A stretch of 64,000 nt of DNA from JAKACA01 sp052143575 (GCA_052143575.1 JBKQSP010000076.1:62001-126000), one strand, 5' to 3'; shown: positions 8,392 through 17,464, counted from the first letter of the stretch. Numbers and translations are program-made. The notes: generated by a model not told the origin, from the letters alone.

Positions 8392-8410
8392 CAGACGGCT
8401 GCAGGCGCCA

Positions 8411-8962
8411 TCAGTACGAGAGGGGCGTGCGGGCGTGCGAGCGCAGGGCGGCTCCCCGCTCGGTGACGGCCTTCAGGAGGTTCACCATCTCGATGACGGT
8501 CTCGACGGCCTCCTCCCCCTTGTTGCCGACCGTCCCGCCGGAACGCTCCAGGGCCTGGAAGAGGTTCTCCGTCGTGAGCACGCCGAAGGCGATGGGCAGC
8601 CCGGTGTCGAGCTGGACCCGTTGCAGCCCGGCGGCGCACTCGCCGGCGACGAAGTCGAAATGGGCCGTGTCGCCGCGGATGACGGCGCCCAGGCAGACGA
8701 CGGCGTCGAAACTCCCCGACTTCGTCACCGCCTGCGCCGCCAGGGGCAGCTCGAAGCTGCCAGGCACCCAGACGACGACGCGGTTGGCCTCCGTCACCCC
8801 GCACTCCTCGAGCTTGCGGAGCGCCCCCTCGAGCAGTCTCGTGGACACCTCGCCGTTGAAGCGGGCGCAGATGACGGCGACGCGCACGTGGCTGCCCTCG
8901 TGCGAGCCGACGAGGGCGTCGCCGGCGGCGTCGGCGGGCAGGGACGCCGGCCGGTGCGGCAT
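8411..8962 (-). CDS. ribH: 6,7-dimethyl-8-ribityllumazine synthase
   Basis: Condenses the ribityl-aminouracil with 3,4-dihydroxybutanone phosphate in the next-to-last riboflavin step, usually as a 60-mer shell. Motifs: RVAVICARFNGEVSTRLLEG, VPGSFELPLAAQAV, AVVCLGAVIRGDTAHFDFVA and GVLTTENLFQALERSGG. At 183 residues it is some 20-25 longer than average because of an N-terminal extension (MPHRPASLPADAAGDALVGS) that could be partly non-coding if a later start is used. Its start is 11 nt after the ribBA stop, in the same operon. Confidence 0.95.
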   Translation of the reverse strand: MPHRPASLPADAAGDALVGSHEGSHVRVAVICARFNGEVSTRLLEGALRKLEECGVTEANRVVVWVPGSFELPLAAQAVTKSGSFDAVVCLGAVIRGDTAHFDFVAGECAAGLQRVQLDTGLPIAFGVLTTENLFQALERSGGTVGNKGEEAVETVIEMVNLLKAVTERGAALRSHARTPLSY

Positions 8963-8973
8963 CTCAGGCCACC

Positions 8974-10251
8974 TCAGACATCCGCTCCGGCGGCGTCGGC
9001 CTCCGGCTCCGAGGATGCTGCCGCATCGCCGAGGCCACCGAGGTAGTGCCCGAGGCGTTCCCGCTTCGTCTGCAGGTAGCGGAGGTTCTCCGGGTTGGGA
9101 GCCGGTTCGATGGAGACCCGCTCGACGATGTCGAGCCCGAAGCCCTCCAGACCCCCGTACTTCGCAGGGTTGTTCGTCATGAGGCGCATCGTCGTGATGC
9201 CGAGGTCGACGAGGATCTGGGCGCCGATGCCGTACTCGCGGTTGTCGACGGGCAGGCCGAGGTCGAGGTTGGCATCGACGGTGTCACGCCCCTGCTCCTG
9301 CAAGGTGTAGGCCCGCAGCTTGTGGGCGAGCCCGATGCCGCGGCCCTCGTGTCCCCGCAGGTAGACGACGACGCCGAAGCCTTCGGCCGCGATCCGCTCG
9401 AGGGCGAAGTCGAGCTGGGGGCCGCAGTCGCACCGCTGCGAACCGAAGACGTCGCCCGTCAGGCACTCGCTGTGCACACGGACGAGGACGTCCTGTCGCC
9501 CGGCGACCTCGCCGGCGACGAGGGCGAAGTGGTGCTCGCCGTCAACCGTCGACAGGTAGGCATGGCCGGTGAACTCCCCGTGCGCCGTCGGGATGCGGGC
9601 CGAGGCGATGCGCTCGACGAGCTTCTCCCGATGGCGCCGGTAGCGGACGAGGTCGGCGATGGTGATCATGGCGAGACCGTGCGCCTCGGCGAAGGCCACC
9701 AGCTCGGGCCGCCGCGCCATCGACTGCTTGTCGGCCGTCACGATCTCGCAGAGGACACCCGCCGGGTAGCAACCCGCCATGCGGGCGAGGTCGATCGTCG
9801 CCTCCGTGTGACCGGCGCGCTTGAGGACCCCGCCGGTGCGGTAGCGGAGCGGGAACATGTGACCGGGGCGGGCGAAGTCGTTCGGCCGCGTGTGCGGGTC
9901 GATGAGGGCGCGGATCGTGGCGGCACGGTCGCCGGCCGAGATGCCCGTCGTCGTCGCCGGCTTGTAGTCGACCGCAACCGTGAAAGCCGTCCGCTGTGAC
10001 TCGGTGTTCTGCGGCACCATGAGCGGGAGCTCGAGCTCGTCGAGCCGCTCGGGCATGAGCGGCACGCAGATCAGCCCGGAGGTGTGGGCGAGGAAGAAGG
10101 CGATGTTCTCCGGGGTGGCGAACTCGGCCGCCATGACGAGGTCGCCTTCGTTCTCGCGGTCCTCGTCATCGACCACGACGACCATCTCGCCGCGCCCGAT
10201 AGCTGCGATGGCGTCTTCGACGTTGGCATCTTCGACGTTGGACAGGGACAC
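8974..10251 (-). CDS. ribBA: Bifunctional 3,4-DHBP synthase / GTP cyclohydrolase II
   Basis: This fused enzyme supplies both riboflavin precursors. Residues 1 to about 205 form the DHBP synthase, with the acidic loop DDEDRENEGDL, HTSGLICVPL and RPGHMFPLRYRTGG. The rest is GTP cyclohydrolase II, with the zinc-binding CLTGDVFGSQRCDCGPQLDF, the catalytic stretch YLRGHEGRGIGLAHKL and LMTNNPAKYGGLEGFGL. The length of 425 residues is typical. It starts with ATG 32 nt after ribD and is followed closely by ribH. Confidence 0.97.
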   Translation of the reverse strand: MSLSNVEDANVEDAIAAIGRGEMVVVVDDEDRENEGDLVMAAEFATPENIAFFLAHTSGLICVPLMPERLDELELPLMVPQNTESQRTAFTVAVDYKPATTTGISAGDRAATIRALIDPHTRPNDFARPGHMFPLRYRTGGVLKRAGHTEATIDLARMAGCYPAGVLCEIVTADKQSMARRPELVAFAEAHGLAMITIADLVRYRRHREKLVERIASARIPTAHGEFTGHAYLSTVDGEHHFALVAGEVAGRQDVLVRVHSECLTGDVFGSQRCDCGPQLDFALERIAAEGFGVVVYLRGHEGRGIGLAHKLRAYTLQEQGRDTVDANLDLGLPVDNREYGIGAQILVDLGITTMRLMTNNPAKYGGLEGFGLDIVERVSIEPAPNPENLRYLQTKRERLGHYLGGLGDAAASSEPEADAAGADV

Positions 10252-10283
10252 GATCAGGCTCCTCGCGAGTTCGGGAACCCAGC

Positions 10284-11261
10284 CTACTGGCCGGTAACCG
10301 CATCGACGTCGAGACGGACGTCGTTGCCGAAACGCTCGACCGAGACGAGGCGCCCGCGCCAGAGCTCGGCCATCGTGGGGGCGCCGGCGCCGGCGAACAT
10401 CGCCAAGCCGTCGTCTCCCCCGAGAAACCCCCCCGTCAGGTACACGACGTATCGGTCCACGGCGCCGAGGCGATGGAATTGGGCGGCGACGGCGGCGCCC
10501 CCCTCGACGAGGAGCTGCAGGACGCCCTGGCGCCCGAGCTCGTCGAGCACCCCGCGGATGTCGCCGCTCATCTCGAGGGCCGGCTGCAGGCGGGCGCCCT
10601 CGGGAGCGCGTCCGAGCACGACGCGCCGCGGCTGGCGGGGAGTCGGCGGCTCCGTGCGCGCCGTCAGCTCCGGGTCGTCGGCCCGCACGGTCCCCGCCCC
10701 GACGAGGACGGCGTCACTGTCGGCCCGCAGCTGCTGCACGTCGGCGCGGGCTTCGGCCCCCGTGATCCATTTGCTCGTCCCGTCCGGAGCAGCGATGCGC
10801 CCGTCGAGGGTGGCCGCCAGCTTCAACACGACGTAGGGACGCAGCGTGCGGCGGTGCACGAGGTACGGCCGCAACGACGCCTCGGCCGCCTCGGCGTGGA
10901 CCCCCGTGACGACCTCGACGCCGCCCGCCCGCAGGATGGCGATGCCGGCGCCGTTCGCGTGGTCGTCGGGATCGACGAGGGCGAGAACGACCCGCCGGAT
11001 GCCGGCGGCGACGAGGGCGTGGGCGCATGCTGGGGTCCGTCCCTGTGTGGCGCACGGCTCCAGGGTCGTGTAGCAGGTGCCCCCGCGGGCGCCTTCGCCC
11101 GCAGATGCCAGAGCGGCCGCCTCGGCGTGGGCGCCGCCCGGGGGCGAGGTCGCCCCCTCGCCGGCGAGGGAGCCGTCCGCCGAGAGCACGACGGCGCCGA
11201 CCCACGGGTTCGGCGACGTCTGGCGGCGCACGCTCGCCCCGAGCTCGACGGCACGACTCAT
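10284..11261 (-). CDS. ribD: Bifunctional pyrimidine deaminase / reductase of riboflavin synthesis
   Basis: RibD deaminates and then reduces the pyrimidine made by cyclohydrolase II. The N-terminal deaminase has TSPNPWVGAVVL, the zinc site GGAHAEAAAL and TTLEPCATQGRTPACAHAL. The reductase domain follows (YVVLKLAATLDGRIAAPDGT, SDAVLVGAGTVRADDPELTA, VLQLLVEGGAAVAAQF). Coordinates use the ATG at 11261, but eight family-like codons (LNLADEHW) precede it. CTG at 11285-11283 overlaps the mog stop and has GGGAGG 5 nt upstream, so it may be the real start. ribE, the usual neighbour, is missing. Confidence 0.94.
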   Translation of the reverse strand: MSRAVELGASVRRQTSPNPWVGAVVLSADGSLAGEGATSPPGGAHAEAAALASAGEGARGGTCYTTLEPCATQGRTPACAHALVAAGIRRVVLALVDPDDHANGAGIAILRAGGVEVVTGVHAEAAEASLRPYLVHRRTLRPYVVLKLAATLDGRIAAPDGTSKWITGAEARADVQQLRADSDAVLVGAGTVRADDPELTARTEPPTPRQPRRVVLGRAPEGARLQPALEMSGDIRGVLDELGRQGVLQLLVEGGAAVAAQFHRLGAVDRYVVYLTGGFLGGDDGLAMFAGAGAPTMAELWRGRLVSVERFGNDVRLDVDAVTGQ

Positions 11262-11281
11262 CCAGTGCTCGTCGGCGAGGT

Positions 11282-11782
11282 TCAGTGCGGCCTCCCGCCA
11301 CCGAGCAGCTCGAGGGCGTGCGGGATGACGTCGAGGATGGCCTCCAGGCACTCGACGGCCCCCTTCGGCGAGCCCGGCAGGTTGCAGATGAGACAGCGCT
11401 GCTTCGTGCCGGCGACACCCCTCGAGAGGCGGCCGAGCGGGCTCACGAGGCGCATCGCTTCCGCCAGGCCGGGGGCGTCGCGCTCCAGCACGGACTTCGT
11501 GCCCTCCGGCGTCTGGTCCCTCGGGCCGAAGCCCGTGCCGCCGGTCGTCACGATCAAGCCGGCGAAGCCGGACGCCATGACTTCGAGGGCGGCAGCCACT
11601 TCGCGATCGCCGTCCGGGATCGTGCGTCGCGCCACGACGTGGAAGCCGTGCGCTTCCAAGAGGTCGGCGACGGCCTTGCCGCCACCGTCCTCGCGGACGC
11701 CGGCCGCCACCCCGTCGGAGACCGTGAGCACCTTGGCGCGCAGACCCGGCGGTGCCAGATCCTGTGCCGCCGCCCCGCTCAC
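11282..11782 (-). CDS. MoaB/Mog-type molybdopterin adenylyltransferase
   Basis: Predicted to bind or adenylylate molybdopterin during molybdenum cofactor synthesis. The 166-residue product carries the MoCF-binding core: AKVLTVSDGVAAGVREDGGG, GLIVTTGGTGFGPRDQTPEG, GLAEAMRLVSPLGRLSRGVA and the C-terminal CLICNLPGSPKGAVECLEAI. The start is GTG, overlapping the rpe stop (GTGA), and the stop touches the ribD start region. Its place in a riboflavin/translation operon is unusual; no other moa or moe genes are in this window. Confidence 0.88.
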   Translation of the reverse strand: MSGAAAQDLAPPGLRAKVLTVSDGVAAGVREDGGGKAVADLLEAHGFHVVARRTIPDGDREVAAALEVMASGFAGLIVTTGGTGFGPRDQTPEGTKSVLERDAPGLAEAMRLVSPLGRLSRGVAGTKQRCLICNLPGSPKGAVECLEAILDVIPHALELLGGGRPH

Positions 11783-12498
11783 CGGGCGCTCCCGGCGGCG
11801 AAGGCGCCGGCGGCGGCGTCGTGGATGGCGCGGACGGCCGCCACGTGGTCGCTCTGGCCGAAGACGGCGGATCCGGCCACAAAGCAGCGGGCACCCGCCG
11901 CAGCCATCACGGGTGCCGTGGCGGCGTCGATGCCCCCGTCCACCTGCACGGTCACCTGCAGCCGGCGGCGGTCGATCTCCTGGCGCGCCTGCGCCACCTT
12001 GGGCACGACCTCGGACATGAACGACTGACCGCCGAAGCCCGGGTGCACCGACATGACGAGCAAGAGGTCGATCAGCTCGAGGAAGGGCCAGGCGGAGTCG
12101 ATGGGCGTCTCCGGGTTGACGACGAGGCCGACGCCGACGCCGAGCCGCCGCAGCTCGGCGCACAGCTGCTCGGTCTCGCCGACTTCGACGTGGACCGAGA
12201 CGCTGTTGGCGCCGCTGCGGGCGAATGCCTCGATGAGCTCGCCCGGGTTCGTGATCATGAGATGGCAGTCGAGGAAGAGCTCGGTGTGCCGGCGGATGGA
12301 GGCCACGACCGGCGGGCCGATCGTCAGGTTGGGGACGAAGTGCCCGTCCATGACGTCCACGTGCAGCCAGTCCGTCGCCGCCGTCACGCTGGCGATCTCG
12401 TCGGCGAGGTTTCCGAAGTCGGCCGCCAGGATGGAGGGCGCCACGCGCACTTCACCGTCTCGCAGATGCGGCAGGTTGGAGTGCTCGCCGGCGGGCAT
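11779..12498 (-). CDS. rpe: Ribulose-phosphate 3-epimerase
   Basis: Interconverts ribulose-5-phosphate and xylulose-5-phosphate in the pentose phosphate pathway, next to ribulose-5-phosphate-consuming ribBA. This is a TIM-barrel protein of 239 residues with signature motifs VRVAPSILAADFGNLADEI, LHVDVMDGHFVPNLTIGPPV, DCHLMITNP, MSVHPGFGGQSF and VDGGIDAATAPVMAAAGA. The ATG at 12498 leaves about 15 residues before the first strand; the much longer open frame upstream is not family-like. It overlaps mog by 4 nt (GTGA). Confidence 0.96.
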   Translation of the reverse strand: MPAGEHSNLPHLRDGEVRVAPSILAADFGNLADEIASVTAATDWLHVDVMDGHFVPNLTIGPPVVASIRRHTELFLDCHLMITNPGELIEAFARSGANSVSVHVEVGETEQLCAELRRLGVGVGLVVNPETPIDSAWPFLELIDLLLVMSVHPGFGGQSFMSEVVPKVAQARQEIDRRRLQVTVQVDGGIDAATAPVMAAAGARCFVAGSAVFGQSDHVAAVRAIHDAAAGAFAAGSAR

Positions 12499-12554
12499 CA
12501 CACCAACCGTATCGCCCCAAAAGGGGTGCGGCCGAGGCCGTCGGCCGGCCGGCG

Positions 12555-13439
12555 TCACGCCAAGGCCTCGCCAGGCGCCAGGCGGGCGCCTCGCAACCAG
12601 TCGCTCGCCGGCTGCCGTTGCCGGCCCTCGCCTTGCACGACGGAGAGCTCCATCCAACCGTCGCCGGTCGCCACGCGGGCGCCGACGATCGTCCCCGGCG
12701 GCGTCTCGTCTTGCCCTGAGTCGCCCGCCGGCTGAGGCGTGGCCGCCCAGACGATGAGGCGGCCGTGGCGGAACGTCGTCCAGGCCCTGCCGACGCGCAC
12801 CTGCCGATCGATCACCCTGGCAGGACGGGACCAGTCGATGTGCAGCTCCTCAGGGGTGATCTTGCCGGCATAGCTGGGCTCACCCACCTGCGGGAGCGGG
12901 GTCCCGAGACCGGCAAGGCCGCCTTCGAGCCGGGCAACGAGCAGCTCGGCACCCATCGAGGACAACCTGGCCAGCAACGACGCGGCCGTCGTGTCGCTGA
13001 GGATTGGGGTTTCCTCGCAGGCGTACACGGGCCCGGTGTCCAAGCACTCCTCCAGCTTCATGAGGCACACGCCCGTTCGCTCGTCGCCGGCGAGGATGGC
13101 GCGTTGCACCGGGGCGGCACCCCGCCAGCGCGGCAGCAACGAGAAGTGGACGTTGACCATGGGGAGGCGATCGAGCACGGCCGGCTTGATGAGGCGGCCG
13201 AAGGCGACGACGATGCCGAGCTCGGCGCCGGAGCCGAGCACGTCGGACACCTCGTCGCTGACGGCGATGCCGAGCTGCACTGCGAGGCGCTTCACCGGCG
13301 TCGGAGACGTCGCCGAGCCGCGCCCACGGCGCTTGTCCGGCTCCGTCACGACGAGGGCGACGTCGTGTCCGGCCTCCACGAGGGCGCGCAGGCAGTGGGC
13401 CGCCGGCTCGGGCGAGCCGAGGAAGGCCACGCGGGCCAT
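12555..13439 (-). CDS. fmt: Methionyl-tRNA formyltransferase
   Basis: Formylates initiator Met-tRNA using 10-formyl-THF, paired with the adjacent deformylase. The N-terminal formyltransferase fold shows MARVAFLGSPEPAAHCLRAL, the catalytic region VNVHFSLLPRWRGAAPVQRA and MKLEECLDTGPVYA. The C-terminal OB-like domain follows (ITPEELHIDWSRPARVIDRQ, VRVGRAWTTFRHGRLIVWAA). At 294 residues it is slightly short. It starts with ATG 12 nt after def. rsmB, often found between fmt and rpe in actinobacteria, is absent; only a 56-nt gap separates fmt from rpe. Confidence 0.96.
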   Translation of the reverse strand: MARVAFLGSPEPAAHCLRALVEAGHDVALVVTEPDKRRGRGSATSPTPVKRLAVQLGIAVSDEVSDVLGSGAELGIVVAFGRLIKPAVLDRLPMVNVHFSLLPRWRGAAPVQRAILAGDERTGVCLMKLEECLDTGPVYACEETPILSDTTAASLLARLSSMGAELLVARLEGGLAGLGTPLPQVGEPSYAGKITPEELHIDWSRPARVIDRQVRVGRAWTTFRHGRLIVWAATPQPAGDSGQDETPPGTIVGARVATGDGWMELSVVQGEGRQRQPASDWLRGARLAPGEALA

Positions 13440-13451
13440 CTCAGCGGCCGG

Positions 13452-14027
13452 CTACAGCGACGGTTGCCGCGTAGCGGTACGCGAGGGCGAGGAGGCGCCA
13501 CGCCCCGGCGCCGGCGCCTCCTCCGGCACGGGCCCCACCTCGCCGAGGACACGCGAGCGCAGGATCCGCATCGCCGCCTTGCGCTCGTCCGGTTGCAGCC
13601 GCTCGAGCAGGAGGACGCCGTCGAGATGGTCCATCTCGTGCTGGAAGACGCGGGCGAGGTACTCGTCGGCCTCGATCGAGATCTCGTTGCCGTCGAGGTC
13701 GTAACCGGAGAGGTGGACCTCCTTCGGCCGCACGATGTTCCAGTGCAGACCCGGCACCGAGAGGCAGCCCTCCTCGAATTCCCACTCCCCGCTCGACTCG
13801 CCGATCGTCGGGTTCACGACCGTCTGTGGCCCGTCGCCGACGTCGTAGACGAAGAGGCGCCGCTCGACGCCCACCTGGGTGGCGGCGAGGCCGACACCGG
13901 GAGCGGCGTACATCGTCTCGATCATGTCCTCGGCGAGACGGACGAGGCGACCGTCGACGTTCTCGATCTCGCGAGCGCGCTGCCGCAGCACAGGGTCGCC
14001 GAACACCCGGATGTTGTAAGTGGGCAC
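13452..14027 (-). CDS. def: Peptide deformylase
   Basis: Metal-dependent enzyme that removes the N-formyl group from new proteins. All three family motifs are present: GVGLAATQ, EEGCLSVPG and the metal-binding QHEMDHLDG. The product is 191 residues with a proline/serine-rich C-terminal tail after the catalytic core (EEAPAPGRGASSPSRTATRQ). The start is GTG at 14027, chosen because PTYNIRVFGDPVLRQRA is the normal N-terminus; the open frame continues upstream without family similarity. It is the promoter-proximal gene of the def-fmt-rpe-mog-rib-hisG operon. Confidence 0.96.
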   Translation of the reverse strand: MPTYNIRVFGDPVLRQRAREIENVDGRLVRLAEDMIETMYAAPGVGLAATQVGVERRLFVYDVGDGPQTVVNPTIGESSGEWEFEEGCLSVPGLHWNIVRPKEVHLSGYDLDGNEISIEADEYLARVFQHEMDHLDGVLLLERLQPDERKAAMRILRSRVLGEVGPVPEEAPAPGRGASSPSRTATRQPSL

Positions 14028-14149
14028 GCCGGCGATTTTACGGGACGGCGGCGAGCCCCGGTACCGGGCACCCGTCGGCACGGCGGCCGGCGGGCCGGCG
14101 GCCATGCCGACGGCATGACGTCGGCCCGCCACAGCCGCCGCGGCGGCCT

Positions 14150-15592
14150 TCAGCCCCCGTCGCGGGCGACGGGGAGGAGGGCGTTGGCCCGCACGACGTC
14201 CCGATACCACGAGAAGCTCAACTTCGGGATGCGGATGCCGCTCGGGAAGTCGACCCAGGCGAGGCCGAAGCGCCTCGAGAAACCGTGCGACCACTCGAAG
14301 TTGTCGAGGAGGCTCCACACGAAGTAGCCGCGCACGTCGACCCCGGCATCGAGCGTCTCGAGGACCGCCTGCAGGTGCCCCCGCAGGTACGTGATCCGCT
14401 CGGCGTCGTGCACGTGGCCGTCTGGGCCGACGTAGTCGTTGCAGGCGGCACCGTTCTCGGTGATGTAGATGGGAAAGCGGCCGTATTCGTCTCGCACGCG
14501 CACGAGCAGCTCCCGGAGGGCGCCGGGTTCGATCTCCCAGCCCATCTCGGTCGTGGAGGTGTCCGGTAGGCGCACCGAGACGGCTCTCAGGTCGGCGCCC
14601 ACGGCGTCAGGCGCTGCCGGGGCCACGCAGTAGCCGGCGGCGTTCGCCTCCGCCAGGCGCGAGACGCAGGCGACGGTGCGCGGCGAGTAGAAGTTGACGC
14701 CGAGGAAGTCGACCGGTGCCCCGATCACCTCGAGGTCGCCGTCGAGCACGACGGAGAAGCCAGGCCGCTGCTCTTCGTAGTGCTGGAGCATGTCGTCCGG
14801 GTATCCGCGACCCGCCAGCGGCTCGAGGAAGAGGCGGTTCATGTTCCCGTCCATGCGACGAGCCGCCGCCCGGTCCAGTTCGTGCTCGCTGGCCGATCGG
14901 ATGGGCGTGAGGTTGAGGGTGATGCCGGCTTGGGCCCCGGGCACCTCGGCGCGAAGGACGCTGAGGGCGACGCCGTGCGCCAGCAGGAGGTGGTGGGTGG
15001 CTGCAGCCGCACGACCGATGTCTCGGCCACCTGGGGCATGCTGACCGGAACCGTAGCCGGACCATGCCGAGCACCAGGGCTCGTTGAGCGTGATCCACAT
15101 GCCGACGTCGCGGCCGAGGGTTTCGGCCACGATGGCGGCGTAATCGGCGAAGTAATTGACGGTGTCGCGCTCCACCCAGCCGCCGGCGTCCTCGAGCGGT
15201 TGCGGCAGGTCCCAGTGGTAGAGCGTCAGGACCGGGATGATGCCCCGCTCGCAGAGCCCGCCGACGAGGCGTCGGTAGAAGTCGAGGCCCTCCGGGCTCG
15301 GTGGCCCCTTGCCCGTCGGCTGCACGCGTGGCCAGGCGACGGAGAAGCGGTAGGCGGGAGCGCCGAGGTCGGCGAGGAGGTCGAGGTCATCGTCGAGGCG
15401 TCGGTAGTGATCGCACGTGACGTCCCCGGTGTCACCGTTGTGGGTCGTGCCGGGGATGTGACTGAAGGTGTCCCAGATGGAGACACCGCGGCCGTCCGCC
15501 TCGACCGAGCCCTCGATCTGGTAGGCGGCCGTGGCTGTTCCCCAGAGGAAGCCCTCGGGGAAGGCGGTCGATGTGTTGTGGAAGTCTGGCAA
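14150..15592 (-). CDS. Glycoside hydrolase family 1 beta-glucosidase
   Basis: A retaining beta-glycosidase of 480 residues, the normal GH1 length. The N-terminal signature FPEGFLWGTATAAYQIEGSV, the acid/base Glu171 in TLNEPW and the nucleophile Glu379 in YITENGA are all present. There is no signal peptide, so it acts in the cytoplasm on imported oligosaccharides. The start is TTG at 15592 with GGAG upstream; the nearby ATG is out of frame. It is the last gene of the lacI-ABC transporter operon, which suggests cellobiose or another beta-glucoside as the imported substrate. Exact specificity cannot be read from sequence. Confidence 0.95.
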   Translation of the reverse strand: MPDFHNTSTAFPEGFLWGTATAAYQIEGSVEADGRGVSIWDTFSHIPGTTHNGDTGDVTCDHYRRLDDDLDLLADLGAPAYRFSVAWPRVQPTGKGPPSPEGLDFYRRLVGGLCERGIIPVLTLYHWDLPQPLEDAGGWVERDTVNYFADYAAIVAETLGRDVGMWITLNEPWCSAWSGYGSGQHAPGGRDIGRAAAATHHLLLAHGVALSVLRAEVPGAQAGITLNLTPIRSASEHELDRAAARRMDGNMNRLFLEPLAGRGYPDDMLQHYEEQRPGFSVVLDGDLEVIGAPVDFLGVNFYSPRTVACVSRLAEANAAGYCVAPAAPDAVGADLRAVSVRLPDTSTTEMGWEIEPGALRELLVRVRDEYGRFPIYITENGAACNDYVGPDGHVHDAERITYLRGHLQAVLETLDAGVDVRGYFVWSLLDNFEWSHGFSRRFGLAWVDFPSGIRIPKLSFSWYRDVVRANALLPVARDGG

Positions 15593-15695
15593 GGCGAAAC
15601 CATCTCCTTCGTAGTGGCCGGCGCCGACGCCGGGACTTGGCTCGGTCCCGATGTGGGCGCCGGACGAGTGGGTCGTGTCCGCAGCCGTGGGGCCC

Positions 15696-15729
15696 GTGCG
15701 GCGCCGTAGAGGGGGCGCCGGCGCCGCAC
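15696..15729 (-). terminator. Strong hairpin between the binding-protein gene and the glucosidase gene
   Basis: GTGCGGCGCC pairs perfectly with GGCGCCGCAC (10 bp), beginning 17 nt downstream of the binding-protein stop on the minus strand. No T-run follows, so full termination is doubtful. It more likely causes partial termination or protects the 3' end of the binding-protein message, as is common where more binding protein than enzyme is needed. Confidence 0.45.
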
Positions 15730-15745
15730 GGGAGGACGGCGGCGA

Positions 15746-17443
15746 CTACGAGGTCGAGGTCGCCTGCAGATGCATCAGGATGTAGGGGAGCTCCGGGTCG
15801 TTCGGCGACGGGTCCATGTACGGGTTGGAGGCCGTCGGCCAGCCCGTGAAGTGGGCCGTGCTGTACTCGTTCCAGTCCGCCCCGTACAACAGCGGTGCAA
15901 CCGGCACCTCGGTGGACATGAGCGAGGCGAGCGTCGAGACGGCCGATGACACGGCAGCCTGGTCGCTCGGATCGGTTGTCTCCAAGGTGTGGAGGGCGGC
16001 GGCCGCCTGCGGGTTGTCGTAGCGGCCGAAGTCAGCCGACGCCGTCTTGCCGATGGGAGCCGACAAGGTGTAGTCGAGCCAGTTCTGGAACTGCACGAAC
16101 GGGGTGGCTCCGCCGGACCCCCAGTGGATCGCCGTCTGGAAGTTGCCGTTGCCGAGGTCGGTGTACCACGTCGTGGCAGCCACGCCGTCGACACTTGCCT
16201 TGATGCCCTCGGCGTTGAGCTGGTTCGAGATGAGCTGAGCGTCGGCGTAGTAGTCGGAGTAGGCCGTCGGGTCCTCGATGGAGAACGAGATCGTCTGCCC
16301 GTTCTTCTCCCAGTACCCGTTCACCTTCGTGTAGCCGTCGCTCGTCAGGATAGAGGCCACCTTGGCCGGGTCGCCCGCCGTCGGCAGGTTGTTCGTGTCG
16401 GAGGCCGACAGGTACTGCGACTGGTTAGGCAGGATGAGGCCGCTCGACGACGTAGCGGGAAGCTCGTATCCGCTTTCACCTTCCGTCCCGAGCTGGGCGC
16501 GGTCGATGCCGTAGCTGATCGCCTGGCGAACCTTCGGATCGGCCAACGGGCCGCCGCGAGCGACGTTGAAGATCAACGACACCGTGTTGCCCGGAGCAAA
16601 GAAGTAGAAGTTGTGAGTCGGATCCTTCGCCACGAACACCTTCTGGACATTGGCGATGTCGTTGCCGGCCCAGTCGAGCTGCCCGTCGGCCAGAGCAGTC
16701 GCCGCCGAGCTGTTACTGCTGTAGGACGGGATGTCGACCTGCCCGACCGGTGGCGTGCCACCCCAGTAGTGCGGGTTCGCCTTGAACGTCACCAGAGTGG
16801 TCGAGAAGCTCTTCAAGGTGTACGGGCCTGTGCCGATCGGAGTGGCCACCGTTGCCGTCGCAGGGCTGCTGATCGACGCCCAGATGTGCTGGGGCACGAT
16901 GTAGGTGGAGCCACCGATGGCCGCAAGATCGGCATAGGCGGACGTCTTGAAGTTCATCACGACGCTGTAGGCGCCCGAGGTGGTGACAGCGCTCGCAAGT
17001 GGCGGGATGCCGCTGTAGTTGGCTGCGGCGTTCTGGCTCATCAAGTTGAACGTGAAGGCGACGTCCGCGCTCGTGAACGGCTTGCCGTCACTCCAGGTGA
17101 CGCCATGTCGCAAGCTGAAGGTGAGCGTCGTGCCGCCGTTCGACCAGCTGTAACCCGTCGCCAGCCAATCGTGGATCGTCGTCGGCTGCAAGAAGTCGAA
17201 CTCGAGCAGCGGCTCGTAGGTCAGCGTCCGCATGTTCAGCTCCGTTGAGAGCGAGCTCGAGTCGAACGGGTTGAAGTTCTGCGTGAATGTGACGCCCGTG
17301 TTCGCCTCTTCGGTGAGCACGGCCGTCTTGGCGGTGCCGCCGGCTTTGGTCGTCGCTGTGCTCGTGCCGGACGATCCGCAAGCGGAAACCCCGAGGGCGA
17401 GCGCCGACGCCAGCGCCAGGCTGATGAATGTCCTTCGATACAT
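15746..17443 (-). CDS. ABC transporter substrate-binding lipoprotein, family 5 (Opp/Dpp type)
   Basis: An extracytoplasmic receptor anchored by a lipid: the signal sequence ends in GVSAC with the lipobox cysteine at residue 22, followed by a Ser/Thr/Gly linker. The 565-residue length and body (TYEPLLEFDFLQPTTIHDWL, TLTFSLRHGVTWSDGKPFTS, ADVAFTFNL, RGGPLADPKVRQAISYGIDR) fit solute-binding family 5. Such proteins mostly bind peptides, but some bind cello- or mannan-oligosaccharides. The lacI and GH1 neighbours make sugar the better guess. An AGG-containing Shine-Dalgarno precedes the ATG, and hairpins flank the gene on both sides. Confidence 0.93.
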   Translation of the reverse strand: MYRRTFISLALASALALGVSACGSSGTSTATTKAGGTAKTAVLTEEANTGVTFTQNFNPFDSSSLSTELNMRTLTYEPLLEFDFLQPTTIHDWLATGYSWSNGGTTLTFSLRHGVTWSDGKPFTSADVAFTFNLMSQNAAANYSGIPPLASAVTTSGAYSVVMNFKTSAYADLAAIGGSTYIVPQHIWASISSPATATVATPIGTGPYTLKSFSTTLVTFKANPHYWGGTPPVGQVDIPSYSSNSSAATALADGQLDWAGNDIANVQKVFVAKDPTHNFYFFAPGNTVSLIFNVARGGPLADPKVRQAISYGIDRAQLGTEGESGYELPATSSSGLILPNQSQYLSASDTNNLPTAGDPAKVASILTSDGYTKVNGYWEKNGQTISFSIEDPTAYSDYYADAQLISNQLNAEGIKASVDGVAATTWYTDLGNGNFQTAIHWGSGGATPFVQFQNWLDYTLSAPIGKTASADFGRYDNPQAAAALHTLETTDPSDQAAVSSAVSTLASLMSTEVPVAPLLYGADWNEYSTAHFTGWPTASNPYMDPSPNDPELPYILMHLQATSTS

Positions 17444-17464
17444 CTGTAACCTCCGTGTCTGTCC

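Noticed and set aside
14028..14149. Possible gene in the 122-nt gap between the glucosidase and def
   Set aside because: Only Arg/Gly/Pro-rich frames and short GC palindromes are present; the upstream extension of def is not family-like.
12765..14327. A 520-codon open frame antisense to fmt and def
   Set aside because: Both fmt and def have all catalytic motifs on the other strand; no homology is visible in this frame.
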